A stretch of 64,000 nt of DNA from a bacterium (lineage in GTDB: Bacteria; Cyanobacteriota; Vampirovibrionia; Gastranaerophilales; Gastranaerophilaceae): NCBI GenBank assembly GCA_017541465.1, contig JAFXYZ010000056.1, forward strand, positions 1 through 64,000. Direction: 5' to 3'. Both the position numbers and the translations under genes were made by a program. Positions within the stretch are counted from its first letter, which is position 1, and every line of letters starts with the position of its first letter. Below, piece after piece: positions 61,005 through 64,000 of this stretch. The notes beneath the pieces are model-generated. The model saw only the letters and a list, made by a program, of their open reading frames with translations, was not told the DNA's origin and did no database searches.

Positions 61005-63251
61005 TTATGGTCTTTGAATAGTCAGGGGAATATCCTTCGGATAAACCTCCTGAATGACGTCATCTATTGCTTTGATGATAAAGAATCCGATATTTTTGCC
61101 CTGAGGGATTTTGAGGTCATCAAACGGAACAGACACTTCAAAAATATCCTCTAAGCCGTATCTGATATCGTTTTTAATCTCAAGTTCCCACGTGCCGTCT
61201 TTGGCAGCCTTCGCAAAGTGATAGGGATATTTGGGGTTCTTTGCAAGCCAGAATTTGACTTCGTGGGTGTAGGTATCATAGAGAATCGGGAAATTTTCTT
61301 CTTTTTTGACAATGACACGAACGGGAGAATTAGGACAGGTCAGGTCATCAAGTGCTTTTATATAAATATAAATGGCAAAGTCCTTTTTAAACACACCCTT
61401 TTCTCTTGCAAACTGGTTTATATCGAACCTGAGATAAAGGTTTTCACTGTCGCATCCGAAACAAATTCTGTTAAACAGTTTATATTCCTGCAAAACAGGA
61501 CCTGCCGGAATATCGATACAGCCGGCATACTGCCATTCGTCATTGAACATATCAATTCCGTTGACGCAGGGGGTAATTGTGCGCTTAGGAACTCTCGAAG
61601 GCTTTCCGACTATTGAAATAAGCGGCATCTGAAGATATTCGGGAATTTCTTTTTCAAGCGCAACATATATATTTTTAAGATGTTCCCTGAACATATAGTC
61701 AAAAACGTGGTCCTGCCCTGAGTTATTAGGTTCGCCATACCACCAGAACCAGTCGCTGCCCTGGGTAATCTGAAGCTCCCGGGTAGCAAAAGCAATGGCA
61801 TTTTTGGTATATTTACTGTCCTTAGCGCAGAAATTAATGAGCTCTTTTGCCTTCTGGATATAAGTCCAGGCAACATTTTTTGTAGGCTCTGCTATCCAAA
61901 ACTGGTAATTGTTGTTTGCGGAAGAACCGACCGAAATTCTGTCTATACACTTTGCAAGAAGATTATTCTTTTCTATATATTCATTTACGATAACAGTTTC
62001 AAGAGAACTGTCCTCTGCAATAAGTTTATACAAGTGATTTAGGAAAATACTGCCGTTTTCTTCATAGCTGTCCCAACTGTTTTCACCATCCATAGCTATT
62101 GTCAGAAGGTGGGTTTTATCAGGTGAGTTTCTGAGTTTATCCTGGGCAATTTTTATTCTCTCATATAAATCATTCGCACTGTCGATACTGTCGTGCTGAG
62201 GATATTCAAAACTGATTAACTTCGCAATAATACTATCCCTGAAGATTAATTTAATCTCATTTTTATTCTTTGTTTCGTAAGAATAAACGGAGGCAAGGTC
62301 GTATGGCTCTTCAAGACAGCCCTTATAATCTCTCACAAACTCTTTTCTGAGAGAATCCGCAAGAGTGGAATCCTCGCTTATTGTCCATTTAAAGCCCATA
62401 TCGGCAAGCATTTCGACTGTCTTTTTACTTAAACACAACTCAGACGGCCAGCAACCTTTGGGAGTTTCACCAAACACCTCTTCAAAACGGTTTATCGCCT
62501 TTTCAAGCTGAGTTCTCGCATCATCTGCCATATTTATTTTGCAATCCGGCATGGAATACTTTGAAGATGCCGTTTTTATATCGTTTGCATTAATTAAAAT
62601 CGGCAAAATCGGGTGATAGTATGGTGAAACAGAAATACCTATTCTGTTTTCTTTAAGATATTTTTTCCAGGTCGGTATAATTTTTGAGATGATTTTTCTC
62701 TGAATATCGATAATTAATTTTCTGTCCTTCAGAGTAAAATTTTGCCCTTTTTGTTCCAGTTTTCTTAAAGCCGGGTACTCATTTTTCCAGTGTTCATCAA
62801 ACCAAACGAAATTGAACCAGAACATAATATCGCCGTATTCTTTGTCGGAAAAGTCATTAACGTTAATCTCGGACTTGGAATATCTTTTATTGTAGAGATT
62901 TACATATTCCTTGTATTTTGAAATCAGGTGGTTGTAGTCAACATCAAAAAATGAGTTTAAAATATAGAGTTTATCGTTTTCGGTAAGCTCTTCAACAGGT
63001 GTAACCGTCAGTTTTGAATGAAGGTCATGGTTATTTTCTTTGGAATAGTCCAGAATAGTATCAATCAGAATCGGGGAAATATTGAAATTAAGTTTTATAT
63101 CGGGGTGTTTTTCAAGGATAGCGACCATATTGAGGTAATCTTTAACCGCATGAAGTCTCGCCCAGGGCATAAGCCTGAGGCTGTTAGGCTGTGTCTGGTA
63201 ATTAGGCTGGTGCATGTGCCAGACAAATGCAATCGCTAATTTTTTTTGCAT
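61005..63251 (-). CDS. Glycoside hydrolase family 57 protein (alpha-amylase-like)
   Basis: This 748-residue GH57 enzyme has motif 1 WHMHQP at 11-16, motif 3 CWPSELCLS near 268 with the nucleophile Glu, and motif 4 AMDGENSW near 395 with the acid Asp. The catalytic barrel spans roughly 1-520. The C-terminal 200 residues carry a beta-rich domain (NLYLRFDIN, FAIYIYIKALDDLT) that probably binds carbohydrate. It acts on alpha-1,4 glucans or related polymers inside the cell, as no signal peptide is seen. The promoter is the TATGGTATTAT type at 63283. Confidence 0.93.
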   Translation of the reverse strand: MQKKLAIAFVWHMHQPNYQTQPNSLRLMPWARLHAVKDYLNMVAILEKHPDIKLNFNISPILIDTILDYSKENNHDLHSKLTVTPVEELTENDKLYILNSFFDVDYNHLISKYKEYVNLYNKRYSKSEINVNDFSDKEYGDIMFWFNFVWFDEHWKNEYPALRKLEQKGQNFTLKDRKLIIDIQRKIISKIIPTWKKYLKENRIGISVSPYYHPILPILINANDIKTASSKYSMPDCKINMADDARTQLEKAINRFEEVFGETPKGCWPSELCLSKKTVEMLADMGFKWTISEDSTLADSLRKEFVRDYKGCLEEPYDLASVYSYETKNKNEIKLIFRDSIIAKLISFEYPQHDSIDSANDLYERIKIAQDKLRNSPDKTHLLTIAMDGENSWDSYEENGSIFLNHLYKLIAEDSSLETVIVNEYIEKNNLLAKCIDRISVGSSANNNYQFWIAEPTKNVAWTYIQKAKELINFCAKDSKYTKNAIAFATRELQITQGSDWFWWYGEPNNSGQDHVFDYMFREHLKNIYVALEKEIPEYLQMPLISIVGKPSRVPKRTITPCVNGIDMFNDEWQYAGCIDIPAGPVLQEYKLFNRICFGCDSENLYLRFDINQFAREKGVFKKDFAIYIYIKALDDLTCPNSPVRVIVKKEENFPILYDTYTHEVKFWLAKNPKYPYHFAKAAKDGTWELEIKNDIRYGLEDIFEVSVPFDDLKIPQGKNIGFFIIKAIDDVIQEVYPKDIPLTIQRP

Positions 63252-63282
63252 AATTCCTTTTTTCCCGACAAATATTTGAAAT

Positions 63283-63312
63283 ATAATACCATATTTTCTT
63301 GGAACAATTCAA
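63283..63312 (-). promoter_or_regulatory. Promoter of GH57 operon
   Basis: TTGAAT (63307-63312), an 18-base spacer ending TATGG, then TATTAT (63283-63288). It has the same extended -10 as the prepilin promoters. Confidence 0.55.
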
Positions 63313-63408
63313 CATGAATTATATAAAAATGTAAAAAAGAATAAACAAAGATGAAAAAAATAATTTTCTCTGATATTGTGATAGTGTGAAAAATTAAAGG
63401 GATAAATA

Positions 63409-64000
63409 ATGAACAGGCGAGATTTCATAAAAACATCATTATGCCTTGGTGCTGCTGCAGCAACCTGCGGATGTATTTACGGCTCAAAACTGGTTTATAA
63501 CTCGGAACATCCGGAAAATAAGTTCAGGCTGAAACATAAATCTGATTTACCCAAAAAAGTCAGACTTGAAGCCTGCAATAAATGTCAGCTGAATTGTGCC
63601 GCCTGCTGGATAAGAGCAGAGGAACAGCGAATTATTGATGAAGGCGGCGGTTTCGGATATTTAAAATTTGAAGATTTCAAAAATTTTGTTGATAAACACG
63701 ATTTTATTAAAGAAATAGAACTTTCAAACAACGGTGAAATTTTCCTTAACCCTGAGCTCGACGATATTATCAAATATGCCTATGAAAAAAATATCCAATT
63801 ATCGGCACAAAACGGAGTTAATTTAAATACTGTTTCCGATGAAACCCTTGAAAATCTCGTAAAATATAAATTTAATGCAATTATGGTTTCATTAGACGGA
63901 GCAACCCCTGAAACCTATTCAATTTACAGAAGAGGGGGTGACTTTAACACGGTTATTTCCCATATAAAAACCATTAATAAATTCAAGGAAAAATATAACT
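63409..64000 (+). CDS. Radical SAM protein with a twin-arginine signal (3' end cut by window)
   Basis: Only the first 197 residues are visible. Residues 1-27 read MNRRDFIKTSLCLGAAAATC and on: an RR-x-F-x-K twin-arginine motif, a hydrophobic stretch and a cysteine that could be a lipobox. The radical SAM motif follows: C56-x2-C59-x3-C63-x2-C66 (CNKCQLNCAAC). The conserved LDGATPETY near 163 and YRRGGDFNTV fit the SPASM-type barrel. A Tat-exported radical SAM enzyme is very unusual because SAM is made in the cytoplasm. The start is ATG 63409 with AAAGGGATAA upstream. The C-terminus is outside the window. Confidence 0.85.
   Translation, partial: MNRRDFIKTSLCLGAAAATCGCIYGSKLVYNSEHPENKFRLKHKSDLPKKVRLEACNKCQLNCAACWIRAEEQRIIDEGGGFGYLKFEDFKNFVDKHDFIKEIELSNNGEIFLNPELDDIIKYAYEKNIQLSAQNGVNLNTVSDETLENLVKYKFNAIMVSLDGATPETYSIYRRGGDFNTVISHIKTINKFKEKYN

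Overview
This AT-rich, densely coding 64 kb stretch most likely comes from the chromosome of a gut-type, non-photosynthetic relative of Cyanobacteria (Gastranaerophilales, 'Melainabacteria'/Vampirovibrionia). That placement is inferred from the combination of several prepilin paralogs with a GFTLAEVLITLVIIGV start, small 'SFTG/SFSG' proteins, a membrane-anchored matrixin, the gene content and the low GC; it was not tested by phylogeny. Codon use looks uniform and no prophage or insertion sequence with a DDE transposase was seen.

Layout. At the left edge the minus strand carries a pre-16S rRNA leader (promoter, boxA-like motif, UUCG hairpin), and 16S rRNA itself seems to start at the border. 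From 0.65 to 3.2 kb come a mini zinc protein coupled to a YhcC-type radical SAM gene, a prepilin and a class II aldolase. From 3.4 to 12 kb lies the S10-spc ribosomal protein operon on the minus strand (rpsJ to rplR), which stops after rplR. From 12 to 32 kb are three prepilin loci (two intact genes and a short remnant), two radical SAM genes or regulators, panE-plsC, trxB, dnaK, a nucleoside phosphorylase, a REP-associated tyrosine transposase (RAYT), a metal-dependent hydrolase cluster and dnaB. From 32 to 49 kb are ribD, mutS, rimO and the smc-scpA-scpB-matrixin operon. From 49 to 64 kb are pilT-recO-deoC, groES-groEL, a tiny toxin-like transcription unit, two further prepilin loci, TPR and membrane proteins, a GH57 glycosidase and the start of a twin-arginine radical SAM protein that runs off the right edge.

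How things work together. Five prepilin genes plus a remnant, with the retraction ATPase PilT, point to a type IV pilus or pseudopilus with many alternative minor subunits. Purine nucleoside phosphorylase and DeoC fit nucleoside salvage and catabolism. DnaK and GroES share one upstream motif, which suggests common stress control.

The most distinctive feature is repeat invasion. At least 17 short palindromes share one plan: a stem of about 8 bp, a short loop, then CTAC, often 24 nt in all. They sit between genes and inside two genes, where they add exactly eight codons. One of these genes is the RAYT itself, which also has an exact inverted copy just upstream and abuts a prepilin remnant. Larger modular palindromic elements sit in ribosomal operon gaps and directly abut TAG stop codons. 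Prepilin leader peptides carry repeat insertions and C8/C9 homopolymers, one of which is out of frame by a single base.
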